A stretch of 64,000 nucleotides of DNA from Procambarus clarkii (GCF_040958095.1 NC_091193.1:25689832-25753831); one strand, 5' to 3'. Shown: positions 11,301-20,659, counted from the stretch's first letter. Notes: generated by a model not told the origin, from the letters alone. A program made the numbers and translations.

Positions 11301-12525
11301 CATCGTGACGGAACAACTGTCAGAATACAGTAAGTCGATCCTAGTTGCAGAAAATCGCAAGCTGCCGCGCAATAATCGAAAACTCATTGCCACCCACGAA
11401 GCACAACGCGACTATTTAATTAGTCTAGATTTCCTTCAGCTTTTAATGCGACTAGGGGTGGAAGTTTCGCGCGTGCACACTATCTTTGAATTTGAGCAGA
11501 GGGCACACCTCAAGTCCTTCGTAGATAGTAATATTCGCGAGCGCACAAACTCGACCTGTGCAATTAAGTCTAAGGCATTTAAACTTGTAAATAACGCTAT
11601 ATATGGCAAATCTTTAACGAATTTGGAGCGTTATGCCAATAAATACTATTTAACCACAACTCGCAAACAGTTCCTCAAACACGCTCGCAGCCCGTTTTTC
11701 AAACGAGCGACTTTGCTGAGTGAGGACCGTGTCCTTTGCACAACCCGCAAAGATTCGCTCACTATTGATACGCCCACATATCTAGGCTTTCAAATTCTTC
11801 AAATAGCTAAAAGGCGGCTATATTCCTTTTGGTACGACACGGTCAAAGCAAAATATGGTGACAAGGCAAAACTGCTCTACACCGACACTGACTCGTACAT
11901 TATTCAGCTTACTTGCAGAGATGCTTTTGAAGAGCTTAATAAGGCCCCGCTCATACGCCACATTGATTTTAGCAATTTCCCCGAAGATCATTCTCTATAT
12001 TCAATCGCGCGAAAAGGCAAACTGGGTCTTTTAAAGTCCGAAGTAGGGTCTAAAATTATAACCCAGCTCGTTGCCCTTAAGCCCAAAATGTACTCGCTAG
12101 TGACGCTGGATAAACAGCACATTTGCAGATGCAAGGGGATCACACGACGCCAGCAAGCTGGGCTAGAACACTCATCTTTCATAGACGCCCTTGAAACAAA
12201 CACAAGTCGGAGGTTTGTGACTAGGACTATTAGAAATGTTGGCGGGCAAATGTGCACATGCGTTACTGTCAAGAGAGGCTTATCCGCGTTTGATGATAAG
12301 CGATACGTAATAAGCCCCACTGTTTCACTCGCTTATGGTCACCCCGATATTCCACACGATCCAGAGGATGAGGAGGCAGTCATTAGTGACTTAGAGATGG
12401 ATGTGGACGCGCAGGAAAATGTGGAACAAAATATACGCCCTGCAGGACGGCGTCATTACCCAATTTTCAATATGTGGGCCAAGAGAGATTCATTGGCCCA
12501 AAACCTATTCCCAAACTTGCTGTGA
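7406..12525 (+). CDS. POLB: Protein-primed family-B DNA polymerase, five exons
   Basis: Replicates the element by protein priming. Proposed exons are 7406-7460, 7585-7797, 8010-8240, 8394-8570 and 8786-12525. All introns are GT-AG and phase 1, giving 1,471 codons plus stop. The first ATG is at 7406. The GTG at 8905 that opens a long unspliced frame is not needed, because the frame stays open upstream to the acceptor at 8785. Exon 1 has a small C-x2-C-x3-CH motif. Exons 2-4 are low-complexity, Ser/Pro/Gln-rich, and each carries an RV-x-SPD-[LM]-F module. In exon 5 a zinc-finger-like C-x2-C...H...C lies near 9775-9834 and Exo I DFE near 9931. A Cys/His insert (CEIC...HHDH...CSRC) spans about 10186-10305, followed by Exo II HNAAYD near 10335 and Exo III YLKVD near 10784. 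Polymerase motifs follow: A LDFNSLY near 11077, B NNAIYG near 11590, C YTDTDS near 11878. All catalytic residues are present. The polymerase assignment is certain; the 5' exons are a splice-site-based model without transcript support. Confidence 0.93.
7461..8785 (+). other. Four POLB introns built of microsatellites
   Basis: Introns at 7461-7584, 7798-8009, 8241-8393 and 8571-8785, with donors GTAAG, GTGAG, GTAAG and GTGAG and acceptors ending CACATAG, CCACCAG, TTCCAG and TTGCAG. Their bodies are mostly (AT)n, (TTTA)n, (GA)n, (ATT)n and A/T homopolymers. All interrupt the codon after its first base, so exons 2-4 can be added or skipped without changing the frame. Confidence 0.8.
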
Positions 12526-12544
12526 AATATGCTCGCTCCTCTGC

Positions 12545-12580
<36 letters not shown>

Positions 12581-12817
12581 GTTTGCATTCTCACATTAGT
12601 GCGTGTTATTGTTTTTATTGTTGTTATTATTTTATAATGTTATAAGGGATGTTATTATTATTATTAATATTAATATTAATATTATTATTATGCCTATAGA
12701 TTTAAGCTTGTAAATATGTATATATTATGTTTTTGTTTCAATAAACAAACAAAAAAAAGTACGTATTTTTAATGTTTTCTTTGTCACGCCCTAAGCTTGT
12801 ATATCTATCTATCTATC

Positions 12818-12865
<48 letters not shown>

Positions 12866-12917
12866 GTTTATGTTTCTATAAAAGAAAGAAATGCATGTTT
12901 TTTTTTTTTTATATCCC

Positions 12918-12981
<64 letters not shown>

Positions 12982-13026
12982 CATTCCACAGTGTGCATAT
13001 TAAACAGTAGAGACTCAGCCCCCAAC
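12526..13026 (+). other. AT-rich intergenic region between POLB and the structural block
   Basis: No gene. It contains a poly-A run (about 12549-12578), short ATT repeats, a polyadenylation signal AATAAA at 12740-12745, and two long (AT)n tracts (about 12822-12860 and 12920-12980). TTCCACAG at 12983-12990 resembles a splice acceptor just before the ATPase frame and could receive an untranslated leader. The region is the obvious place for a second transcription unit to start, but no clear TATA-plus-initiator stands out from the AT repeats. Confidence 0.6.
12740..12745 (+). terminator. Polyadenylation signal AATAAA after POLB
   Basis: A canonical AATAAA hexamer 215 bp downstream of the POLB stop, in a T-rich context followed by A-rich sequence. 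It is consistent with 3'-end formation of the polymerase transcript and with the downstream genes being a separate unit. Confidence 0.6.
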
Positions 13027-13677
13027 ATGGAAAGACCTGATGAGATAATATCTCAAGCCCATGTTAACATCTTCAGGGAACCATGTCGGATGATAATAGC
13101 GGGTTATTCAAATGCAGGGAAATCATTTTTATGCAACAAACTCGTGCACAAGTACCATGAAACATTCGCTCGAATAATTATATGTGGTGGGGGATATCCC
13201 GAGTTGATGAACAATCCACGAATTAATAGAAAAATTGTTGCTCATTCCAGCATTATTGATCCTTTGGATGAGCAAATGGGTAATTCCCCAATGCTGATAA
13301 TAATCGACGATCTCTTTACTGAAAGCGCAAATTCAAAAATTGTTTCTGATATTTTCACCAGGGGACGTCATCATAACATCTCTGCCATATTGATCACGCA
13401 AAATATATTTTTCCCTGGAAAATATTCTAGGAACATAAGCCTAAACGCCTCGCATTTCTTATTAGTCAAATCAAGAGATCTTTCTCAAATTGAGACTTTG
13501 GGACGTCAAATATTTGGGAAACAGGATTCAAAGAAATTTCTAGAAATATATAAAAAGGTCATAGCCAAACCCTATGGTTATTTATTTGTAGATCTGGGGT
13601 CAAGCACACCCGCCAGCATAACTTTGCGCGGGAATATTGTCGAAGAGGAACCATTTGAAATAGTTTATCAATGGTGA
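13027..13677 (+). CDS. ATP: FtsK/HerA-type (A32-like) DNA packaging ATPase
   Basis: A 216-aa P-loop ATPase expected to pump the linear genome into capsids. Walker A is GYSNAGKS (residues 26-33), Walker B is MLIIIDDL (89-96), and ITQN at 123-126 fits the downstream sensor motif of the A32 family. The length matches Polinton ATPases. I chose ATG 13027; the frame is open 12 codons further up to a GTG, but no ATG lies there. The end overlaps the integrase start (ATGGTGA, 13671-13677), so the two are probably made from one transcript. No defects seen. Confidence 0.95.
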   Translation: MERPDEIISQAHVNIFREPCRMIIAGYSNAGKSFLCNKLVHKYHETFARIIICGGGYPELMNNPRINRKIVAHSSIIDPLDEQMGNSPMLIIIDDLFTESANSKIVSDIFTRGRHHNISAILITQNIFFPGKYSRNISLNASHFLLVKSRDLSQIETLGRQIFGKQDSKKFLEIYKKVIAKPYGYLFVDLGSSTPASITLRGNIVEEEPFEIVYQW

Positions 13678-14786
13678 GCAAGAAACAGCAAATACTCGAT
13701 CGAGTTTATAATGATCCTACTTCCACTGGGGGATTTGGAGGCGTGCAGAGATTATATAAAGCAGCTAAATTACTTAATTCTGACATAACACTGGCCGATG
13801 TGAAAGATTACTTAAAATCCTCAGACGCATATACGCTGCATTATTTACAACCTAAAAAATTCGCGCGTCGACGAGTTTTGAGTCCTAAACCACGGGTTTA
13901 TGTGTCTGTTGATCTAGCAGAAATGGGGAAGTTGGCAGGGATGAATAATGGCATCAAATATCTGCTCGTTTGTGTGGACATATACTCCAGGTTTGCTCAA
14001 GTAGTGCCACTAACTAGTAAAGACGCGAACATTGTGTGTAGGGCACTAAAATCTATACTAGAGACACCTCACTCGCGCGGGGTGCGGAAAATTAATTCAG
14101 ATCGAGGGGGCGAATTTTACAACGCGCGTGTGAAAAAGATGTTGGCCTCTAAGAAAATTGTGCTGTATAGTGTATTTTCTCAGGAAACAAAAGCATCCAT
14201 AGCCGAAAGATTCATACGCACTTTGAAAACTAAGCTTTACAAGTATATGACTTCGCACAACACATTGAAATATATAGGGGTGCTGCCTGACGTTGTAAAA
14301 ACATATAATGTCTCGCCACACCGAGGGTTGGGGGGCAGAACCCCCAGAGAGGCGCATGCTTTAACAAAACCAAGAGAGATTGTTAATCTATTTAACTTAA
14401 TGTATAAAAACCCAGGCAAAACATCGCGGGGCATCATTCCACAGCTGAAGGTTGGCGAAACAGTACGCATTACTTTATCTGATCGCGTTTCGAAATTTAA
14501 AAAAGGTTTCAAACAGCAGAATACGCGAGAAATCTTCACAATCGCGCGAGTGGACAATAGCCAGAGGGTCCCTTTATACTATTTGAAAGATTTGAACGGT
14601 GGCAATATTGACGGAGGGTTTTATAGACAGGAACTAACCCTCACCCATTTGCCCGCCGCCTTCAATATTGAAAAGGTTTTGAGCAAGAGAGAAGTCGACG
14701 GTCAGTTGCAATATAAAGTCAGATACGAGGGTTATGATCAATCATTCGACCAATGGGTCGACGCCGATGACGTACTGAAACTATGA
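13671..14786 (+). CDS. INT: Retroviral-type DDE integrase with C-terminal chromodomain
   Basis: A 371-aa enzyme that inserts the excised or replicated element and generates the 6-bp duplication. The N-terminal ~60 residues fit the helical zinc-binding region position but lack an obvious HHCC set. The catalytic core has D81 (VDLAEM), D144 (NSDRGGEF) and E179 (SIAERFIRTLK) as the likely triad, with normal spacing for the superfamily. A basic stretch near 270-280 precedes a chromodomain at about 328-371 (IEKVLSKR, VRYEGY, WVDADD) that ends the protein. Chromodomains bind methylated histone tails and could steer insertion to heterochromatin, in line with the minisatellite target here. It overlaps the ATPase stop and the next ATG (ATGA at 14783). 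Confidence 0.96.
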   Translation: MVSKKQQILDRVYNDPTSTGGFGGVQRLYKAAKLLNSDITLADVKDYLKSSDAYTLHYLQPKKFARRRVLSPKPRVYVSVDLAEMGKLAGMNNGIKYLLVCVDIYSRFAQVVPLTSKDANIVCRALKSILETPHSRGVRKINSDRGGEFYNARVKKMLASKKIVLYSVFSQETKASIAERFIRTLKTKLYKYMTSHNTLKYIGVLPDVVKTYNVSPHRGLGGRTPREAHALTKPREIVNLFNLMYKNPGKTSRGIIPQLKVGETVRITLSDRVSKFKKGFKQQNTREIFTIARVDNSQRVPLYYLKDLNGGNIDGGFYRQELTLTHLPAAFNIEKVLSKREVDGQLQYKVRYEGYDQSFDQWVDADDVLKL

Positions 14787-15118
14787 AGGAGCCTTTAGTT
14801 CAGAAATACTGGGATCTGATAAGACTATTAGCCGGTCTTAAGTACTCCAGCAGAAAGAAATTAATTGAAAAATTCAAAAAGCCACACATAAATTGCCTAT
14901 CGGAAATATTTAAAAATCTTTTAAGAAATAAATTGCCCGTGCCTAGCGAGGTTTTAAAAAAACTGAAAAAATATAGTTCATTAATTCGTGTTGTAGCTTG
15001 CAAGAAACCTTCCACGGCAATTAAAAAAAAAATATTAACTAGCAAACGGGGTGGTAATATCCTATCTATTCTCCTTCCCATTGCCGTTAATCTGTTGTCG
15101 CGATTATTTACCAAATGA
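14783..15118 (+). CDS. Small basic Polinton protein with RGG and hydrophobic tail
   Basis: A 111-aa, lysine-rich protein that starts in a 4-bp ATGA overlap with the integrase stop. The central part is helical and basic (KKLKKY, KKKIL). An RGG at about 90-92 is followed by a hydrophobic C-terminus (SILLPIAVNLL). Small proteins with this KK...GG-hydrophobic layout recur next to capsid genes in Polintons and adintoviruses, as I recall. A minor-virion or membrane-active role (adenovirus pVI/pX-like) is plausible but unproven. The stop overlaps the next ATG. Confidence 0.8.
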   Translation: MKEPLVQKYWDLIRLLAGLKYSSRKKLIEKFKKPHINCLSEIFKNLLRNKLPVPSEVLKKLKKYSSLIRVVACKKPSTAIKKKILTSKRGGNILSILLPIAVNLLSRLFTK

Positions 15119-15654
15119 GAGAGTATTATTTAGTCCCGCGGAAAATAATGGACGAGCGAGTGCCGGCCACTTTGCCGACAGTGCCAGAGATATCGATGCC
15201 AACGCCCCCGCAACAGACAACTGAGAACGCCCAGCCCGAAAGATCTAATCCTACTGTAGCACATCTGATAAATCTGAGATTAAAAGCGATACATCACGAA
15301 TATGCAAGGGCACTTTTAAAATATTTCGACGAGAGCGGGCTTGTTAAATGGGACGTTAATGGCAATATAATGAGTCCTGTGACTGGCTTGCATATAATTA
15401 ATGATATTATATATGGGATGACGGTCCACAATGCTTTATTTGCCCCTACTAAACTACCTCTTGCAAAATTATTTTTTAATGTGGCTTCAATTCCTATGGA
15501 TCTATTTAGAAACACTGCGGCTCGCAGACAGGTTAACGATGAGGGAATTAACAGGAGACGGGGCGTGGCTGTTTCGACCTCTGACCTCCCTCCTAAGCGG
15601 ATCAAGGTCGGTGGTCGCGGGGATCGGGTCGCCCCCTCGTGGTTGGCTTATTAA
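15115..15654 (+). CDS. Conserved small Polinton protein, unknown function
   Basis: A 179-aa protein starting in an ATGA overlap with the previous gene. It has a disordered Pro/Thr/Gln N-terminus (residues 15-45), then a conserved-looking domain with helical AHLINLRLKAIHHEY, VKWDVNGNI, and INDIIYG. The C-terminus is basic (RRRG, PPKRIKVGGRGD). The pattern W-D-x-x-G-x-I followed by a helix is shared with a widespread Polinton/adintovirus small protein that I recall, whose role is not established. KKRIK/GGRG suggests nucleic-acid binding or nuclear import; this is inference. Confidence 0.78.
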   Translation: MREYYLVPRKIMDERVPATLPTVPEISMPTPPQQTTENAQPERSNPTVAHLINLRLKAIHHEYARALLKYFDESGLVKWDVNGNIMSPVTGLHIINDIIYGMTVHNALFAPTKLPLAKLFFNVASIPMDLFRNTAARRQVNDEGINRRRGVAVSTSDLPPKRIKVGGRGDRVAPSWLAY

Positions 15655-15718
15655 AAACAAATTACGGCGATTTGAGCATTTATTCATTGCCCACCTGTGA
15701 CCCGGTACTGATGCCAGA

Positions 15719-16639
15719 ATGGACACTCACATTATATACGCGACCAACGTTGCCAATGCAGATTTGTATCCTGATAACATTCCCAGCTCTTTTTCAAATC
15801 GCTTGTATAAGGAATTAAATTTGAATCCCAAGCGCGCCTATGAAATGTGTTTACAGAAATTATTGCTCCCCACATCTCATTACGTGATTATGAAAGACGA
15901 TCTAGAGAGTTATGTGAGGGTTGGTTTAATATGCACCAATGTACAAATGACGGGCTTTAAACACACCTATTCGAAGTTTTTACTGAAAAACAACATTTTG
16001 GCAGGAAGCATAAAGGAAATTAATAATGCAATTAACAATGAAATAGCCAATATATTGTCAAGCAAGGAATTGAGTTTTATAGATAAAGCTTATAAAAAGC
16101 TGTATCCAAAATATGGAACAACGTATATAAAATACGATTCAAGCCATAATCGCAATAAATTTAGTGCCGTATACAGCGACGCCATAATGTCGCAGTTCCA
16201 AAGACCAGGTGAAGAGATATATAATATGGTTTGCCGAATTTCGCTATCGTTCGGGCGTGCGATCGGGAAGGTAATAGGCACCGAGACAGGTGAGGATTAT
16301 GTCATATATTTAATCAGGGGTATAAAATATGAGACAGGCAAGGAAACTGATTTATGTGTCTACCCACCACAGCCGAGAGGAATGATGGATAATTTGTGTA
16401 TTTATTGCGACAAAATTATGCCTACGAGTTATGGTGATCAGTTAGTCAATATACTGGACGTTGTCTCTCTAAATGGGAGTGACGGTGGTAATAAGAAGTT
16501 ATATAAACCTCTGAACACTTCAATTGTCGACAGTGTGAGCATTACAATGACCGATCAAGAAGGCAATCCTGTTTATTTCGATGCGCGAGGCTGCACGATT
16601 GCAGTTTTGCATATAAGGCCGACTTTGGGGGTTATATAA
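15719..16639 (+). CDS. mCP: Minor capsid protein, penton-like
   Basis: A 306-aa protein that would form the fivefold vertices of the capsid. It opens with an N-terminal strand-rich start (HIIYATNVANADLYPDN, S-x-F-x-x-RL) and closes with the conserved block YCDKIMPTSYGDQLVNILDVV followed by VSITMTDQEGNPVYFD. This is the usual layout of Polinton single-jelly-roll minor capsid proteins. Length is normal. The ATG at 15719 follows a 64-bp gap, the longest within the ATPase-to-protease block. It sits two genes upstream of the major capsid gene, as expected for co-expressed structural proteins. Confidence 0.88.
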   Translation: MDTHIIYATNVANADLYPDNIPSSFSNRLYKELNLNPKRAYEMCLQKLLLPTSHYVIMKDDLESYVRVGLICTNVQMTGFKHTYSKFLLKNNILAGSIKEINNAINNEIANILSSKELSFIDKAYKKLYPKYGTTYIKYDSSHNRNKFSAVYSDAIMSQFQRPGEEIYNMVCRISLSFGRAIGKVIGTETGEDYVIYLIRGIKYETGKETDLCVYPPQPRGMMDNLCIYCDKIMPTSYGDQLVNILDVVSLNGSDGGNKKLYKPLNTSIVDSVSITMTDQEGNPVYFDARGCTIAVLHIRPTLGVI

Positions 16640-16687
16640 TTGAGCGTTGAAGCCTATAATCTTCATTACCTCGCATCTAGTTGCAAA

Positions 16688-17143
16688 ATGCGCGTCGATT
16701 TTACCCCGCCGTCGGTGGAGGAGTTATTAATACTCCTAACGCCCCCCGTTTCCGGGAGAGGGGGCGGTTTAGGGGACGTCCGCATTTTTAACAGTACTAG
16801 GCGTCATGTGCGAGGGGGTGGGATTTTTAGTTTCATAACTGGACTGGCGAAGCGAGCGGCACCATTCTTGATGAGAACCTTGGCCCCTGCTGCATTGAGT
16901 ATGGGCCAGGATGTCGTGCAAGACATAAACAGTGGCGAACGCACATTGAAACAGTCGCTCAAACACAGAGGCCTAGAAACATTAAAACATGTTGGGAAGC
17001 AAATTGCGGGTGGGCGGGTCGTTAAGAAAAAAAAAAAAAAAAGGAACAGAAGGATTAAGACAAAAAAAAACAAAAAACAAAGCAAAACAAGAAATTTGTT
17101 CAGGAAAATCGACGGAGGGAAATATAATGACGTGTTTGCTTAA
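16688..17143 (+). CDS. Basic GG-motif minor virion protein
   Basis: A 151-aa protein. I take ATG 16688 because the longer open frame back to 16640 has only a TTG. It has two Gly-rich sites (SGRGGG about residues 22-27 and RGGG about 39-42), then an amphipathic helix (IFSFITGLAKRAAPFL), a DVVQDINSGERTLKQSLKHRG segment and a very basic tail (KKKKKKRNRR, KTKKNKKQSK). This matches a common Polinton capsid-associated protein. By analogy with adenovirus pVI/pX it may be cut at GG sites by the protease and bind DNA or membranes. The A-run at about 17026-17042 could cause frameshift errors. Positioned directly before the major capsid gene. Confidence 0.8.
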   Translation: MRVDFTPPSVEELLILLTPPVSGRGGGLGDVRIFNSTRRHVRGGGIFSFITGLAKRAAPFLMRTLAPAALSMGQDVVQDINSGERTLKQSLKHRGLETLKHVGKQIAGGRVVKKKKKKRNRRIKTKKNKKQSKTRNLFRKIDGGKYNDVFA

Positions 17144-17182
17144 AAATTGAATCACTCTCGAAACAACTATTGACAAGATAGC

Positions 17183-18502
17183 ATGGCGGGGCTACAAGTA
17201 CCACTGGGGAATTATGCCGCTGCGATAACTGACGCCTTTCCCAAGCCGTTCTCCGCTAGGATGGTAGAGGCCACTATAGCCTCGCGTCAAACTATTGATG
17301 TTTTGCCAGTAAATACTGGGGGCAATAAATTTAGAGATGCGTATCTTGAATTTAACATTAAAGGCGTGAATGGCCACTTTCTAGATATGTCGTCATTGGC
17401 TTTGGAACTATCGCTAGCAGTAACGGGCGAAGATGGAGCTAGTGCGATAGGGGATACAGAAAATGTAACAATTAGTAATGGTCTATCACAGACTTTATTC
17501 AAATCTATAGTAGTGTATTTCAATGAGACTGTGGTCGAAACTAACTCTCTATTCTCATACTGGAGTTATATAAAGCTGCTGACTACTATTTCGGGGTGCG
17601 AAGCTGAGAGATATCGGAAACTAGCGCATTTCTTTAAAGGTAATGACCCCAGCAGATTTTCCAACGACTATTTTGCTGCAATGACTGAGGAAAGGGAGCA
17701 GCAAATGACTGAGATGAAAACTATGGGTGTGCACACATGCTTTAAATTATTGGCGGATGTTACTACAATTAGCGAATACGTTCTGGATAATGTGGATGTG
17801 CGCATTCGCCTAGAACTAAACCCGGATAAATGGATTATTCATAGCGAAAGGGATAATGCAAACTTTAAATACCATATTAAGATGGCGAGGTTGTGGATAG
17901 ATCGCATAATGCCATACCCGGCCGGCTTAACGGCCATTAATAAGGCATTGATACAAAATAACACCCCGATAACATATACGTTTAACAAAACCCTATTAAA
18001 GACTCATATACTGGGCACAGGACAGCGGACAATTACAATGGATCAGCCCTGGGGAACTGTAGTTCCTGAGCGTTTATACATGATTATCGTAGATATGGAG
18101 GCAATGTCAGGAGGCTATACCCAGAACCCATTATATTTTGAGAATTGTCAGCTCACGAGTGTATTTATAACTCTGAATAGCACTACTTTATTTAATATTG
18201 CTTGCGCTTTTCCACACAACTGCGCAAAATTATATTATACGACGCTACAAGCTTTAGGTTTCGATAATGCCCATACGCTATCCTATGATGCATTTGTTAA
18301 CGGTGGCACTATACTGGCTTTCAATTTACAGCCCGAAACTATAAAGGACGCAATGCCCCTGGAAGTGTCTGGTAACCTGAGAATTAGTCTAGAATTTAAA
18401 ATGCCTGTGGTGGGAAATAAAGTCATTTTGCTTTATGGCGGCACCACTGGCATCCTGAAAATTAATGCGGAACGTAGAATAGTTTGTGATACGAGAGCGT
18501 AA
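17183..18502 (+). CDS. MCP: Double jelly-roll major capsid protein
   Basis: A 439-aa protein that would assemble as trimers into the icosahedral shell. It is recognised by size, position (just before the protease) and the family N-terminus (aromatic and Ile/Val-rich strands leading to GGNKFRDAYLEF). Also present are the FKSIVVYFN strand, the long middle helix region (SGCEAERYRKLAHFF, MTEEREQQMTEM), and C-terminal strands ending in LRISLEF and IVCDTRA. The ATG at 17183 follows a 39-bp gap. There are no interruptions. The fold is inferred from family resemblance rather than any single catalytic motif; structure prediction would settle it. Confidence 0.9.
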   Translation: MAGLQVPLGNYAAAITDAFPKPFSARMVEATIASRQTIDVLPVNTGGNKFRDAYLEFNIKGVNGHFLDMSSLALELSLAVTGEDGASAIGDTENVTISNGLSQTLFKSIVVYFNETVVETNSLFSYWSYIKLLTTISGCEAERYRKLAHFFKGNDPSRFSNDYFAAMTEEREQQMTEMKTMGVHTCFKLLADVTTISEYVLDNVDVRIRLELNPDKWIIHSERDNANFKYHIKMARLWIDRIMPYPAGLTAINKALIQNNTPITYTFNKTLLKTHILGTGQRTITMDQPWGTVVPERLYMIIVDMEAMSGGYTQNPLYFENCQLTSVFITLNSTTLFNIACAFPHNCAKLYYTTLQALGFDNAHTLSYDAFVNGGTILAFNLQPETIKDAMPLEVSGNLRISLEFKMPVVGNKVILLYGGTTGILKINAERRIVCDTRA

Positions 18503-18508
18503 AAAGCT

Positions 18509-19087
18509 ATGAATTGTCTTGAAATTAACGAAGCGCTGAATGGGGTGTTGGGTCGGGAGGTGCAATATCTGGGATGTTATCTCGCCAATGATGCAAGAAA
18601 AATTTTGAAAAAGATCTATAACCATCCTGTGGTATTTATAATTAATACACTAGATGCAGAATCTGCAGATACAATGGGTCATTGGGTTACATTTTGTATA
18701 GCCAAAGCAATGACTAAGACAGAAATTGTCATTCTTGATAGTTTTGGAAACCCGAGAATTGAAACGTATTCGAAATATTTTAAGGTTATATTGAATAGCT
18801 TTGAAAAATATGATTTGCACATATTCAATGACAGAATACAGCAGTTGGAAACTTATTTCTGCGGGAACTATGCCTTATACTTCACCTACTATTTATCCCA
18901 TCTAGGGGTGGGAAAAGCGCTTCGGAAATTTGCGCAGGATTTTAAATATGAACAACACAGCAAAAATGATGCTTTGGTTGTGAAATTTACGTATGATAAC
19001 CTGAATATGCCACTCTGTCAAACAACATTTTGCCTGGGAGATGATTCCCAGGATGCGTGCTATAACCTGTGTGAGCAGGTGACCTAG
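18509..19087 (+). CDS. PRO: Adenain-like (C5/ULP1-fold) cysteine protease
   Basis: A 192-aa maturation protease expected to cleave virion precursors. Likely catalytic residues are H58 (GHWVTF), D77 (LDSFG), Q111/Q112 and C118 (QQLETYFCGNYAL), the order typical of adenovirus and Polinton proteases. It starts 6 bp after the major capsid stop, so it probably shares that transcript. Length is normal and no key residue is missing. It ends the compact block of eight genes that begins at 13027. Confidence 0.95.
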   Translation: MNCLEINEALNGVLGREVQYLGCYLANDARKILKKIYNHPVVFIINTLDAESADTMGHWVTFCIAKAMTKTEIVILDSFGNPRIETYSKYFKVILNSFEKYDLHIFNDRIQQLETYFCGNYALYFTYYLSHLGVGKALRKFAQDFKYEQHSKNDALVVKFTYDNLNMPLCQTTFCLGDDSQDACYNLCEQVT

Positions 19088-19099
19088 CTTGCCTGAGGG

Positions 19100-19245
19100 G
19101 ATGGGGTGTGGCGGGGGGTGAGGGAGGGGGTAGAGGTTTTAGGGGTATATATAAGCCCATTGAGGCCCATTGACTTAACTTGTCCACCGACGAACGCCCT
19201 TGGTTCTGGTCATCATTAGAAGCCCACAAGCGAAGTTTTTTGAAA
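19100..19245 (+). promoter_or_regulatory. TATA promoter of the right-end accessory unit
   Basis: A G-rich stretch (about 19095-19135, runs of GGGGG and GGGAGGGGG) is followed by TATATATAAG at 19145-19154, about 95 bp before the ATG at 19246. This is the clearest core promoter in the element. It separates the structural block from the spliced accessory gene. Confidence 0.65.
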
Positions 19246-19364
19246 ATGGAATTTGCCCGTGGTGAGTTTTTTTTATTATTATTATTATTATTATTTTATT
19301 TTTTTTTTTTTATTATTTTTATTTTTATTTATTTTTTTTTTAACATAACTCTGATATAGGTGAG

Positions 19365-19460
<96 letters not shown>

Positions 19461-19495
19461 ATGTTTCTTGTTTGTGAATATAAAATTTTATTAAT

Positions 19496-19530
<35 letters not shown>

Positions 19531-19909
19531 AGAATTGTTAAACGGTTGCTCAAAAATTGAGGTAACTGGTGGGATCAATTTCAACTTTGGGACTGCTCTC
19601 ATCCTGCCAGCTGGGGTGACGCCCCATGATGTAGCGGATATATTGAAGAGTAGTGGTGGTGCCAATGTTCTGCCGATGTGTCAAGCCCCCAAAACTTCAT
19701 CAACTTCGCCTACGACCTCGCCTGAGACTACGGAGATGCCAGGGCCAGTGCCAGATGTCGTTGTGGCCACTATGCACCCCAAGCCGACGGTGCCCATGCC
19801 CCCGCCTGAGACGCGGCCGGTGCCAGAGCCCCGCCCCGCGGCCCGCCTTGTTGTTGACTCTATGGATTCACGGGTGCCGACCCAGGCGGGCCAGGACCAT
19901 TCCCAATAA
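19246..19909 (+). CDS. Two-exon accessory protein, unknown function
   Basis: Not recognised. Proposed exons are 19246-19261 (a five-codon start) and 19533-19909, joined by a GT-AG phase-1 intron (19262-19532) made largely of (ATT)n, (GT)n and a T-run ending TTGCAG. The ~130-aa product has an ordered start (KIEVTGGINFNFG, GVTPHDVADILKSSGG) and then a Pro/Thr/Glu-rich disordered tail. A TATA box lies ~95 bp upstream. Its splice architecture resembles that of the POLB 5' exons, with a very short first exon and a repeat-filled intron. The stop at 19907 lies inside a region open in another frame, so further splicing is possible. Confidence 0.65.
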
Positions 19910-19962
19910 CGGCAACAACAACAACAAAAGAGCCCATAGCTAAGAAGGCGAAGAGTGGAGAG

Positions 19963-20538
19963 ATGGCTCTGAAAACGAAGGCAACAACAACAACAACAAC
20001 AGAGCCCATAGCTAAGAAGGCGAAGAGTGGAGAGATGGCTCTGAAAACGAAGGCAACAACAACAACAACAACAACAGAGCCCATAGCTAAGAAGGCGAAG
20101 AGTGGAGAGATGGCTCTGAAAACGAAGGCAACAACAACAACAACAACAGAGTCCAAAGCTAAGAAGGCGGCGAAGAGTGGAGAGATGGCTCTAAAAACGA
20201 AAGCTTCGACAGCGCCTTTGATGAAGGACATTGCAAAGCCAACAAGTCGCCCTGTACAAGATTGTCAAATAACCTGGGAACAGCCTGCACAGGGGCCCGC
20301 ACCGGGGCCTTGTCGGGCTAGGCTATCTACGCGAGGCCAACGCAAGAGGACGACGACGACGACACCATATGATAAGAAGTCGAGCAACCGCGAGGCTTCC
20401 CCCCAACCATCCACCTCGGGATATGTGCCTCCAACAAGACGCCCTAACCCGCCTCCCCCAGCGACCGCCAGCGGGAGGCCGTTACCCACATTAGCGAGAG
20501 TGAAGACGAGGAAGCCCGACAGACCCCCCAGAAATTAG
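19963..20538 (+). CDS. Lys/Thr-rich internally repeated protein, unknown function
   Basis: A 191-aa frame, open upstream to 19810 without another ATG. Three to four tandem copies of a ~23-26-residue module (poly-Thr, then EPIAKKAKSGEMALKTKA) are encoded by a 69-78-bp DNA repeat. A Pro/Arg-rich disordered tail with TRGQRKR and TPYDKK follows. KKAK motifs suggest nuclear localisation or DNA binding, reminiscent of a core or terminal protein; that is speculation. It could be a downstream exon of the 19246 gene rather than a separate gene. Copy-number change in the ACA tracts would be expected. Confidence 0.5.
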   Translation: MALKTKATTTTTTEPIAKKAKSGEMALKTKATTTTTTTEPIAKKAKSGEMALKTKATTTTTTESKAKKAAKSGEMALKTKASTAPLMKDIAKPTSRPVQDCQITWEQPAQGPAPGPCRARLSTRGQRKRTTTTTPYDKKSSNREASPQPSTSGYVPPTRRPNPPPPATASGRPLPTLARVKTRKPDRPPRN

Positions 20539-20657
20539 CGACGGTGTGCCGCGTAACCCCTATGGCACCTAAGACACAAGAGCTGAACACGGGGGACATA
20601 TTGTCTTCGCAGACCTTAAACGCCGCGGTCGAACGTTTAGTGAAAATCAATCGTTAG
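20463..20657 (+). CDS. Possible acidic exon or small ORF
   Basis: A third frame opens after a stop near 20451 and runs to TAG at 20655. An acceptor-like CCTCCCCCAG lies just inside it (about 20453-20462). The acidic run SESEDEE is followed by a coding-like stretch containing its only ATG at 20562 (MAPKTQELNTGDILSSQ). I read it either as a 3' exon of the accessory gene or as a 31-codon ORF from 20562. It is three bases from the next ATG. Confidence 0.35.
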   Translation, partial: DRQREAVTHISESEDEEARQTPQKLATVCRVTPMAPKTQELNTGDILSSQTLNAAVERLVKINR

Positions 20658-20659
20658 CC

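Noticed and set aside
19535-20538. Programmed -1 frameshift joining the two accessory frames
   Set aside because: No convincing slippery heptamer lies in the overlap (19810-19909); splicing is the simpler explanation.
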